Source: Rhodosorus marinus (Eukaryota; Rhodophyta; Stylonematophyceae; Stylonematales; Stylonemataceae). From it: a stretch of 64,000 nt of DNA. The translations under genes were made by a program, and so were the position numbers. How positions within the stretch are numbered: the stretch's first letter is position 1; each line of letters starts with the position of its first letter. The notes beneath the pieces are model-generated. The model did no database searches, was not told the origin of the DNA, and was given only the letters and a program-made list of their open reading frames with translations. Where the stretch lies: positions 1 to 64,000 of the forward strand of contig JAMWBK010000010.1 of the NCBI GenBank assembly GCA_029953675.1, read 5' to 3'. Shown here one piece after another: positions 8,463 to 17,257 of this stretch.

Positions 8463-9650
8463 TCAAAGCAGGCGCTGGACAATAGGACAATTGATGATTA
8501 TTCCTACCGATCCATACTCATCTCCATTCGGACCCGTGATGAAACCATCCAAGACAAGTCCAAGGATCTGGAACTCCTCCAAGACCCTCGTTCTGATTCC
8601 CAACTTGATTGCCTTCTTAGTCCACTCTCCAAGGTTCATATCCCACAGAGGGCTGTAGTCGGTAGCGATGGTTGGGATTCCACCGAGCACATTGAGTGGT
8701 CCACCTTCTCCACGTAGAGCAGATTCGATTCCTTGTCTCTGTGGGTGATCGAAGTTAGAGCTTCTGGGTAGCTGTGCGTTGCTTGGCCCGTTTATGGTAA
8801 CGAAGATTCTCTCGACAGCTGAGAACGCGCTATCATCGCCACCCACGACAACAGCATCTAGACCTGGAGCGAAGGTGGAAGCCTCCAGTGCGGCTACGGT
8901 CATGTCGTTTGCATCGGTGCTGATGTAGAAAACCGGTCTAGCGAAGGAAAATCCAGAGGCCAAGTTCAACGTCACAGTCTGCTCTTCAGGGCAAATTGCG
9001 ATAACCGTATCATGAATATATTTGTAGGCCTTTTTCGCCTGTCTCCCTGAGATTCCGTTGCAGTAGTCATTCAAGAAGTTTACCCCATCCGCAACAATTG
9101 GAGCGTTGTACAGGGAGCGGTCGGTATTGACAAGCCGGATCAGCGGCGTGTAGTTTTTGTCTCCAATCGCTCCAGGCCTCGCCCTTTTTGGTGGAAACGG
9201 ATTAGGCTCATCACCAGGGACAACAGAACGTGCGGGCCGGAAGTCCACCTTTCCAGTCCTGTTTCGAATCTTGAACCCATCCAAGTATACATCGTCCACC
9301 GCCCTTCCGTGTGCATAAGACAGTTTAGGAGCGACGTTGAGGCCAAGTGCTTCACCATTTCCCCGATCAGTAGTATCAGTGAGAATGTAGTAGTGCTTGG
9401 AACCATCTTCATAGTATCCTTCATATAGAGGGAGAGTGACGGTACCAGCATCGAGGTCTACAGTTCCAGACCTCAGCAATTGATGAGGTCCAATCAGCTC
9501 CTTTTGAACAGAAGACGGTGGTGGCCCAAAGTAGGTCAGCGGAACATCGGCTCCAATTGACGGTGGAGCGGGCTGCACGTCATCATCAGCTTTGGCAAAA
9601 TTCAGGCTTGCAGCGAATAGCAGTACGACCAACGATACGAGTTTCGCCAT
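8463..9650 (-). CDS. Secreted protein of a widespread uncharacterised family (possibly DUF7482)
   Basis: An unbroken frame of 395 codons from the ATG at 9650. That start was chosen because the next residues (KLVSLVVLLFAASLNFAKA) make a classic signal peptide, whereas the frame-internal ATG at 9698 adds 16 charged residues ahead of it. Downstream blocks include YYILTDTTDRGNGEALGLN, VDFRPARSVVPGD, FSFARPVFYISTDAND, PLNVLGGIPTIATDYSPLWD and the C-terminal GIIINCPIVQRLL. These match my memory of secreted proteins of unknown function in bacteria and fungi, labelled I believe DUF7482; the label needs a search. No intron, membrane anchor or catalytic motif that I can name. An intact gene between retrotransposon fragments, ending 130 bp from C-a. 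The family's spread and lack of introns would fit gene transfer, unproven. Confidence 0.8.
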   Translation of the reverse strand: MAKLVSLVVLLFAASLNFAKADDDVQPAPPSIGADVPLTYFGPPPSSVQKELIGPHQLLRSGTVDLDAGTVTLPLYEGYYEDGSKHYYILTDTTDRGNGEALGLNVAPKLSYAHGRAVDDVYLDGFKIRNRTGKVDFRPARSVVPGDEPNPFPPKRARPGAIGDKNYTPLIRLVNTDRSLYNAPIVADGVNFLNDYCNGISGRQAKKAYKYIHDTVIAICPEEQTVTLNLASGFSFARPVFYISTDANDMTVAALEASTFAPGLDAVVVGGDDSAFSAVERIFVTINGPSNAQLPRSSNFDHPQRQGIESALRGEGGPLNVLGGIPTIATDYSPLWDMNLGEWTKKAIKLGIRTRVLEEFQILGLVLDGFITGPNGDEYGSVGIIINCPIVQRLL

Positions 9651-10802
9651 GGTATCGGATTCAATTGGTTCCAGGGCAAACAGGCTTCGAGCTCCCACCT
9701 TATGATCTGGGGTGAGCTAGCAGTTTTCCAGCAGATGGGTGCTGCCTGCCTCTACTTATAGAGTTTGATGCGCCCCAAGGCTTGTGCATTATCCCAGTGT
9801 AGGTGGCAGGGCACGCTATCTTTCGCGACGTCGAGGAGAAAATCGCTTGTACGTCAACTACCAGAAGAATTATTGTTTGAAAGAGACACCGGAACAAGCT
9901 GTTTCATTCTGTTTCAACGAGGTCGTATCTCCCCCTCAGGAGTGAGATCTTGGTCGAGAGCTAAAACCGCTGTATGTGAATCTCAAGTAGAAACCGACCT
10001 AGTTTCTTTCCGCAAATTCTTGTACGTTTTCACGTTATTGCGGGCAGCTTTGGGAAACAAAACAAATCTAATTTTTATTTGAACGTTTTCGCCGGAGGAA
10101 ACTGGATCATTTTTGAAGAGTCGAATACCAAGACCCTGGTGTGCCGGCGAGGATTGAGACCTCTGGACCGGGGGTTTCGGTATGTTTAGAGCTTACTAAC
10201 AGTGTTGTTAGTGATACGCAGCGGTAGGTAGCTGCCGAAAAAAGGCTATGGGATTTCAGTCGAATCAAAGCAGCGGAAAAATGGATACGTCTCGGTTGTA
10301 GCTCCAACCTCACCCATACCCATGCGGGATGAAGTACAGAGGCAGACCATACCCTTGAGAAGCTAGTTGAGTCTTCTGCACCAATGGACCAAAGCAACTA
10401 TGCTAAAAGACCGTTCCTTTCCACCGCAACAACCCGCCGGAACTGCTTGAGGTAGTGGAGGTTTGCTCACCAAATTTAGTCTGACTGACTTAATTTTGAT
10501 GCCTTTTATTAACTTTTGATTGAATGATTGACTGAATTTGATGGCAGTCGTTCGTCCACGTCAGAATCACTTGACTGGTTGGGACCTTTGCTGTGTTTTT
10601 TGCACGGCTCACGGTGGGAGGGAGGGGCTTCTGGGGTTGATTGGTTTACAGACGTTCTCCGCTAACAGACGAATGAAGACAGTGTTGTACAGAGCGGAAG
10701 GGGCTAAACCATGGACTGATGATTCCGCTAACGCCGCTATTCGGGATCCTCATGTTTCTTCCATTTTCGAAGCGCATCAGTTGAATAGCGCTCACTAAAT
10801 AA
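9651..10802. other. Non-repetitive island upstream of the secreted-protein gene
   Basis: Holds the presumed promoter side of the minus-strand gene that starts at 9650. No recognisable element sequence. A frame at 10541-10798 (+, about 85 codons, starting MAVVRPRQNH) has no family I recognise and may be chance. It ends 5 bp before the family C fragment at 10803. Nothing else seen. Confidence 0.4.
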
Positions 10803-11142
10803 ATGCATTTGTTTAATCGGAGGCTGAAAGAAAAGAAGCCCGAGGGAAAAAAAGACTAAGCGTGGAGAAGGTCGCGCTCCCACATCAAAGCAGCGTTCAT
10901 ACGCGACAGCAAGAAACTTAAACGGGTAAACAGCGAGGACAGACGGTCAGGGTTTCGCGGAACAATTCCCGAAGCCAACGAGAACCAACGGAATCCATAA
11001 ACCTAAAGCACTCAATGACCCGAGGTACCAGGCGATGAGCTAGAGCCGAAGCACGAATAACTGGGTGAGTCAAGGCCCCCGCATATTTCAACTATTTGCG
11101 ACGCTCATATTGGCAGCGGCAAATCCGCGGCACTCTCCCGCT
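10803..11142 (-). mobile_element. Family C 3' fragment, diverged (C-b)
   Basis: Starts at the left with the 3' terminal block (TTTGTTTAATCGGAGGCTGA on +), then A-rich/CCCGAGGG and the C-terminal ORF2 coding end up to about 11142. Indels break the frame. The terminal variant TTTGTTTAATCGG (for TGGTTTAATCGG) is shared with the copies at 55.5-56 kb, defining an older subfamily C2. Confidence 0.75.
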
Positions 11143-11461
11143 AAATAGAGCTCGATGTTCGTATTATTCCATAGAACGCACCAATTTCAAATTGTGAAGC
11201 ATCTAGGCAAACACCCATATTCTTTTCCTCCTTTTTTGTGTGACCTATTTCTCCGGAGTTTTCTACGCCCAGAAAAGCAATCTGTCAAGACTTCATGTTC
11301 ATAGGAGGGGATCACTGCTCAGTTAGACGCATGGAAGTCCACTAGAGCAATATATCTCCCTTGCCTTGAAGAGGGCACCAACCCGATAGTCGAGATCCTG
11401 ACCGCTCTTGCAGCTGGTGCATCTACCGACCCTGTAGGTTCGGAGAATATGATCCAGCACT
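11143..11461. other. Unassigned spacer
   Basis: No coding frame, repeat or element similarity that I can support. Confidence 0.4.
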
Positions 11462-11628
11462 GCTATATGATGACCGTCTTCAATCGTTGTTTACCCGCTT
11501 AAGTTTCCTGCTGTGGCGCATGAATGCCGCATTGATGTTGGAGGCGCGAGTACTTCGCCGCGCTTAGTCTTTTTTTCCCCTCGGGGTTTTTTTTCAGCCT
11601 CCGATAAAACCATTCGTTCGCTATATGA
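11462..11628 (+). mobile_element. Short family C insertion with 9-bp target duplication (C-c)
   Basis: GCTATATGA occurs at 11462-11470 and again at 11620-11628. Between them lie the last 60 or so coding bases of ORF2, the stop, the TTTTTTTCCCCTCGGGG segment and the terminal CAGCCTCCGATAAAACCATT. A clean 5'-truncated insertion. It shows that the true family C 3' end is ...ACCATTCGTTC or within 2 bp of that. Confidence 0.8.
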
Positions 11629-12365
11629 GATTATGAGATCTGGGCAGAGCCCTCCTAAGTTCTGCGATTCTCATTGGGAGGCTCGGCCTGACTCAAAAGT
11701 CAGGGTGAGTGACGAGTACAGCGTAAGTGGGCTAAACGAGACCCGCGAGGTCTAAATCCTGGCCAGCTTCAGTGCTTGAATTATGATTTCTCGGTCTAGT
11801 ACACGGCGATATTCTACAGGCATACTCGCCGAAGCGCGGCACAGCCGCCTGGGCTTTTCTCCAGTTCCTAGTTTCCTTTTTCGGTCGGGCGTTGTCTTCA
11901 CGACGCTGTACATTGGAAAAAATCAAGGTAAACCCAGAAAACGGAGAGAGATGTTTATGGGGTGAAACCCTTCTGTTTCCTCGCAAAAACCTTTCGTTTC
12001 AATTATTTCCAAAACCTGTCTGGAACTGCTCAATCGGATGCAAGTTTCTCATTGAATGAAAAATCTCCTTAGTGGAAAAGTCAGTCAAAAAAATGCGTGG
12101 TCCAATCTGGCTGCTAGGATTGTATGACTGACTATGTTAGTCTTCGAAGGTTGGGAGGAGAAATGAATTCGGCTCGGGGAACGAACGAATGGTTTAATCG
12201 GGGAACAGGGCCTGCTGTGGGATATTTCACAAAAGTTTTCCTAAAAGTCAGGCAATACAAAAGGGTCTGGTTTTCGTGGGTTTCAGTGGGATAGCTGGCA
12301 AATAAGGGCTAATGGGCGATTCCAGCTCTTTGGATGAATATGTGGAGAGATGGCCGGTTAATTTT
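11629..12365. other. Unassigned spacer with a 21-bp family C terminal scrap
   Basis: Only recognisable content is CGAACGAATGGTTTAATCGG at about 12182-12202, the terminal bases of family C (minus orientation). No gene seen; the short frames at 11732-11986 show no family features. Confidence 0.45.
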
Positions 12366-12810
12366 TTAATTTTTATAGCTAAACCGGTTTCTTAGCGGGG
12401 AATACGAAAATGCGAGTGTTTTCCAGAGTTCAGGAGGGGAGGGAAAGTGGGGAAGGCTTTTGTTTCTTGCTTGCCTCGAAAATAGTCTGTTTTCGAGGTT
12501 CCTGAATTTCAATATTGCCACTTTGGTTCTGGTTGGAGTGCGGGAAGGCCCCAACACGAGAGGGGAGCTGGGGCGATTGGTTAGCTGTCCGTTGAGAGGA
12601 TAGAGAATAAGTTCTTCCGAGGAGGTGAAACAGAGGGCAAGGGTTCCGGAGCATCGGTAAAAGAGTTGCTTCAGCTTGACTCGGCCGTGGGAGAATTCCA
12701 GAGTTTGTAGATGATTAAAGTTTTTGCAGGAAGTGGACTGATCGCTTTTCTCACAAGAGCATTGCAAGGGGGTCGACGGAGAGTGCGAAAATAGAAGCGG
12801 ATGCTGCCGC
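12366..12810 (-). repeat. Copia leader or LTR-like fragment
   Basis: Similar in sequence and in minus-strand translation (QCSCE..., then ...CFTSSEEL) to the region just 5' of the copia gag at about 54,270-54,625. Both have CAAGAGCATTG and GGAGAGT...GAAGCGG on +. It could be a solo LTR or an untranslated leader; terminal TG/CA dinucleotides were not resolved. Confidence 0.5.
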
Positions 12811-12876
12811 CATTTGTTCTAGCTGCCCTGGTGGTAGCTTTTACAATAACAAGTCCACTTGGAAGACATCTAGTCA

Positions 12877-13109
12877 GCTACAAGACAGAGCTGCAGCGGG
12901 TGGGGATTTTGGAGGGCTCTGCTTCCAGCACTACTTCCAGCGAGAGTGGTGAGGCAGGGGAGCAGACTGAGGGCATGGCGGTGGAGGACGCCCAGGTTAC
13001 TTTGCTGAAGCCCGCGGGATCCGTTCCGCGAGCCTCGCGGAGTGGGAGGCTCACGACTTTGGTGCGGATAGGAGGTAAGAGAGCGAGGACCGACTCCCCC
13101 CGGGTCTAA
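12877..13109 (+). pseudogene. Family B ORF1, C-terminal part
   Basis: Reads YKTELQRVGILEGSAS, then a Ser/Glu-rich acidic stretch and a basic end (SGRLTTLVRIGGKRAR), matching the last 75 or so residues of the ORF1 at 44305-42896. The N-terminal part was lost on insertion. The gap between its stop and the ORF2 ATG at 13160 is about 50 nt here and 31 nt in the 39.9-44.5 kb copy. Confidence 0.75.
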
Positions 13110-13159
13110 GGGGGAGAAGCACGATTAGCGCTCCAGGCACGGCTGCGAGGTCGCAGCCT

Positions 13160-16100
13160 ATGGATCTACAGTCTTATGTCCTGAAGGAGGGCGGAGACTG
13201 GGGCATTTGGCGTACGCGTTTTCGGAGTTGGCTCCGGCGGTGGATTTCTTTGGAAGGAGGCTCGCTTCCCCTCCGTGGGGGCATTCCCCCAGTCGTCCTT
13301 CCTCGTGGAGACCTTCTGGTAGCAACCATTCTCGATTTCATCTTCACGAGCCTGGCTCGCAACATTCGGGACACAGTCATTTGGGTTTTTCTGGGGGTCA
13401 TGCCGCGCCTGATTCTGGCCCCCATTCACACATCGGAGCGCAGATGGCGAGTACGAGACCGACTGGCCCTGTTCTTGAAGGGAGACTTCGAAGTACTACA
13501 GCGCAGCTATTTGGCGTCGTCAGCACCATCCGCCCGTCGGACTCGGCATGGCACAGTGTCGCCCGTGCCAGCTCGAGTACAGAAATTGGTAGCAGTGGGC
13601 GATTTAAGTCGAGCGGCGCGGGTTTTGGAGGGCCAGGCGCCTGTCCTCCCCTACGATGATAGTCTCGCCCAGACGGTGTCGTCTTTGTTCCCTGAGTCCG
13701 ACGTGGATTTGTCCCCTGAATTCGAGGTATTCTTGGACCGTCCGGAGTTGGCCAGGTTTCGCATCGATCTGACCCTCAGTGAGTCTGACCTGGAGGATTT
13801 GCTTCGTACCTCGCGTCGGGGACGCTGTCCTGGACCCTCCGGACTAAGAACAGAGCTATTGCAGGCCCTGAGCCAGCCTGGCCAGAGCGCGCTTCTGAGG
13901 ATCCTTAACAAGTTGTTCCAGGGCGTATCGGGTGCGTCCGCGCCATGGGAACATCTCCGGCAGGCACAGCTTTGCTTGCTCACGAAACCTGACCACCAGC
14001 CGGCCCACCCGCGTCTCCGGCCGATCGGGATGGTGGAGAGCCTACGGAAGTTAGCCGGGAGGTGGCTATGCCAGCGCCTTCGCCAGCGCGTCACAGCTTT
14101 TATGGCGCCCTTGCAAGTAGGGGTGGAATTTTCTGGGGGTTGCGAACTGATCACCCATGGGATCGAGCTAGAACGCGCCAGTAGGCCGGAGTGGGGAGTC
14201 TTGGTGGTTGATTTCCGGAACGCATTCAACAGCGTGTCGCGGACGCATGCGCTAGAGGTGCTCCGACGTGTGTTTCCGGAGGCGTGGCCGTTTCTATCGG
14301 GTATTTACGGAGGGGAGAGCCTCCCTACTTGACAACGGAGGGCACTGTTTTTCAAGCACATACTGGCGTCCAACAAGGCGACCCTTGCGGACCTCTTCTT
14401 CATGCCTGCGCCCTACAGCTCGTACTTTTACGTCTTTCGACTGAGGTCTCGGATCTTCGAATCTGCGCGTACCACGATGACGTAACATTGCTGGGCACCC
14501 CTGACACCCTGGCTAGGGGACTGACCGCGATCGAAGCGATTGCACGTCGCGTCGGTTTGACTGTGGAAACAGAGAAATGTCGCTTTCTCCCCGCGAGGGA
14601 CGTGTCGCTGAACTCTCTGCCACCCACTCTGCGACTAATCAGCGAACGTGAAGGGTTCGAACACCACGGCGTCGGATTGGGGACTGACAACTTTGTCCAA
14701 GCATCCTGCGAGCGAGTTTTGGCACGGCACAAGCAACTCACCGACGCCATTGAGCACCTACCCGACAGCATGCTGCAATCGGCCTGCTTGCTTTCCCGCT
14801 TTTGTGCCGGTCCCAGACTCAACTACTGGTTGCGCAGCCTGCCTCCAGCTTGGGGCTCGTGGATCGCGGCTAAAGCCGACGAAATGACCCTGCAACACTG
14901 GGGAACACTCTTGGATGAGCCCCTCGATCTTGAAGCTGCTCCCGACAGGGACTTTATTCGTGCACAGATCGCTCTACCGTTGCGATTAGGGGGATTCGGC
15001 GTCGCAGACCGTGGGCTGGTATGCTCGCCAGCGGCGGTTGCCTCCTGGGCTACCGCGCTGCGAACGTTGGTGACCTTCCGGATGCGAAGTGCCTGCCTCT
15101 TGGCTTGAGCTTTGACCAACGAGGATCCAGTGACCCTGCAGCCCCCGCTTTTGACAATTTATGATGGTCTTCAACACGCGTTCAGGAGGTGCAACGCCGT
15201 GCCGGACGCAAATCGGTCCCGCTTTCGTTCCTGGAGGGAGCTGTTATGGGGACGAGCTGAAGCGATTGAGGATTGTCCCCTCGACCGAGTTCTTGCCGAT
15301 GACGGAGAGGCTAGCCCCGGGTCCCCTGTTGCAGACTACCCGGGTTTGAGCCGATTGTGGAGCTCCCGCACTGATGTGATTCAACATAGCCTCACCTGGG
15401 GCCAACACAGTGCCGCTCACACAGTCATGCTCAATTCTCCTCTCACGCCGCCTACCACTGGCGCTCGTCTCCGCGGCATGGGAGGCCACCTCTCGCACTT
15501 GTGGTTAACCACTCTACCGTCGTCATTGAGTCATCGTCTCGATGCTTTCCAGTTCCGTTCTGCCGCACGGATCTATCTCGGTTTGCCACAGGCTCCGTGG
15601 CACTCTAATCGGCCGTCTTTCTGTCAGGGATGTGAGAGCCGGATTGACGCTTGTGGCTACCACTTCCTGGGTTCCTGCGGACTGTTGCGAGGTCTCCGTA
15701 CGAGGCGTCACACTCGCCTCAAGTACATCCTCAGCGAATCTTTGACTCGGCTAGGGCATACGGTTGAGGTTGAGTCGGAACTGCCCAGATCCATCTCGGA
15801 CTCTGCACCGCCCCGTTGTATAGCCGATCTCCTCGTCTCCGACGCTGCTGCCAGACGCTCAACATATGTGGACCTTGCGATTATCTGCCCCGTGGCCAGC
15901 CCCCACCTCACCGCAGCCGCCCGCCGCCGGGGGGCCGCGGCTTCAGCCCTTCGAAGAGTTAAGGAACGACGGTATGCTGAGAGCATGGCCAGTCTGCCTT
16001 GCGCTGAGGGTCGCTCTCACCGGTTCCAGCCATTCATTGTGGAAAGCTTTGGTCACGTCGATAAGTCGGGTTTAGAGTGGTTGCGGAAATGTTTTGCTGA

Positions 16101-16227
16101 GCATCCTACTGAATATTTGGCGCTCTTGAGGCGTTTAAGTGTCTCCCTTTGGCGATATTCCAGCGACATGCTTTCCGAGGCGCGCCATCAGCGCCTGGGG
16201 TTGCATGCTTCCCTCCCTAGTTATTAG
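13160..16227 (+). pseudogene. Family B ORF2: reverse transcriptase plus restriction-like endonuclease
   Basis: About 1,020 codons in three pieces (13160-14332, 14284-15108, 15112-16227). In order: Trp-rich N-terminus; CPGPSGLR (about 13,830); RT motif A VVDFRNAFNSVSR (14,207-14,245); motif B HTGVQQGDPCGP (14,360-14,395); motif C AYHDD (14,467-14,481), with His where most non-LTR elements have Ala; knuckle C-X2-C-X9-H-X4-C (15,622-15,678); RRHTR; and CIADLLVSD...YVDLAI (AD-X14-D, 15,815-15,880). Lesions: a frameshift near 14,318 and CGA-to-TGA at about 15,106, which would separate the reverse transcriptase from the endonuclease. The copy at 39.9-44.5 kb has the same TGA. Confidence 0.85.
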
Positions 16228-16335
16228 TTCATCTTCACGCCTTGCGTAGCGCTTCAGGCTATGTTAGTAAAGTCCAGTCCAGTCCAGTAAAGTCCAGTAA
16301 AGTCCAGTCCAGTCCAGTAGAGTCCAGTAAAGCCC
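16228..16335 (+). repeat. Family B1 3' UTR and short-repeat tail
   Basis: TTAGTTCATCTTCACGCC, GCGTAGCGCTTCAGGC, then runs of AGTAAAGTCC and AGTCC. The tail varies in length between copies (54 bp or fewer at 7158, about 35 bp at 53,850) and is not poly(A), which fits slippage of the reverse transcriptase at initiation. Confidence 0.8.
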
Positions 16336-16640
16336 AGTCAAGGTCAACTCATACAGCGTTCCGATTCGTGTACAACTGTTGATATAATATTCTATAATAA
16401 ATACAAAATTAAATCGTCAGTCAAAATAACTGCGTATACCAATCATGTTCACGATACACTTCACTGGGGATTGAAGTCTCAGTCATTTTCTGTGGTTAGT
16501 TGGGGTCTCAGCAAATTTTTACCCCAGACTAATGATGGGTTTTGATCTGGGACGGAGGGCCTTTTTTAGTTAAAGACTTGTGACGTCTGCGATTCTACGA
16601 ATTCGATATTTTCAGACCAACTTCATACCGCACTGTCGAC
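16336..16640. other. AT-rich spacer with weak telomere-repeat traces
   Basis: GGTTAGTTGGGGT at 16493-16505 (G-rich strand, one base short) and TACCCCAGACTAA at 16520-16532 (C-rich strand) lie 14 bp apart in head-to-head order. The rest has no coding frame. Confidence 0.5.
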
Positions 16641-17257
16641 GCGGTATGGGAGGTCACCTATCTCACCTGTGGTTAACCACTCTGCCCTCGTCACCGGACC
16701 AACGTCTGGACGCATTCCAGTTTCCTGACTACCGCAAGGATCTACTAGCCGGGTTTGCCACAGGCCCGTTGGCACTCTAGTCGTCCTTCCTTATGCCAAG
16801 CTTCGAGCGTCGTATTGACGGTTGTAGATACCATTCCTGGGCTCGTGTGGACTATTGAGAGGTCATCGTACGAAACGTCACACCCGTCTGAAGTACACCC
16901 TGAGCGAGTATTTGACTAAGGTTGGTCGTACGGTTGCGGTTGAATCTCAACTGCCCCGATCAGCCCTCGGCCACCACGCCCCCCCGTTGCATCGCAGATC
17001 TCCTCGTATCGGACCCCACCGCCAGAAGCTCAGCTTATGTGGACCTCGCTGTCACCTGCCCTGTGTCAAGTACCTATCTACCCTCAGCCGTCCTTCCCCG
17101 GGGGGCAGCAGCTTCTGTACTTCGCGAACTGAAGGAACGACGGTATGCTGAGAGCATGGCCAGTCTCCCCTGCGCAGAGGGCGGTTCTCACAGGTTCCAG
17201 CCTTTCCTTGTGGAAGGCTTTGGGCATCTGGAAAAATCCGGCTTGGAGTGGCTGCGG
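16641..17257 (+). mobile_element. Family B endonuclease-end fragment, diverged (B-g)
   Basis: Begins MGGHLSHLWLTTLPSSP, passes a damaged knuckle (16,795-16,850), an endonuclease core readable as RCIADLLVSDPTARSSAYVD (16,985-17,045), and stops at GLEWLR, where copia gag sequence begins. Several frameshifts; older than B-e by its divergence. Confidence 0.75.

Larger units (their letters stand above)
12872..16340 (+). mobile_element. Family B retrotransposon, 5' truncated, long copy (B-e)
   Basis: The element runs 12877-16335, with AGTCA at 12872-12876 and 16336-16340 as a possible 5-bp target duplication. It contains the ORF1 C-terminal end, a near-complete ORF2 and the full 3' end: GCGTAGCGCTTCAGGCTATG, then about ten AGTAAAGTCC/AGTCC repeats. 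Subfamily B1. The coding region has one frameshift near 14,318 and one in-frame TGA at 15,106, otherwise very well kept. Confidence 0.85.

Noticed and set aside
10541-10798. 85-codon frame as a confident gene
   Set aside because: No family features, no duplicate, ends against an element; noted under the spacer only.
12801-12876. Signal peptide (LPPFVLAALVVAFTI) of a secreted gene at 12801-13109
   Set aside because: The downstream part is family B ORF1; the hydrophobic start lies outside the element and is a chance open stretch.
15708-15986. Antisense frame within ORF2, with similar frames at 40215, 53297 and 23028
   Set aside because: Repeated in every family B copy only because the ORF2 codon pattern leaves the opposite strand open; no independent features.
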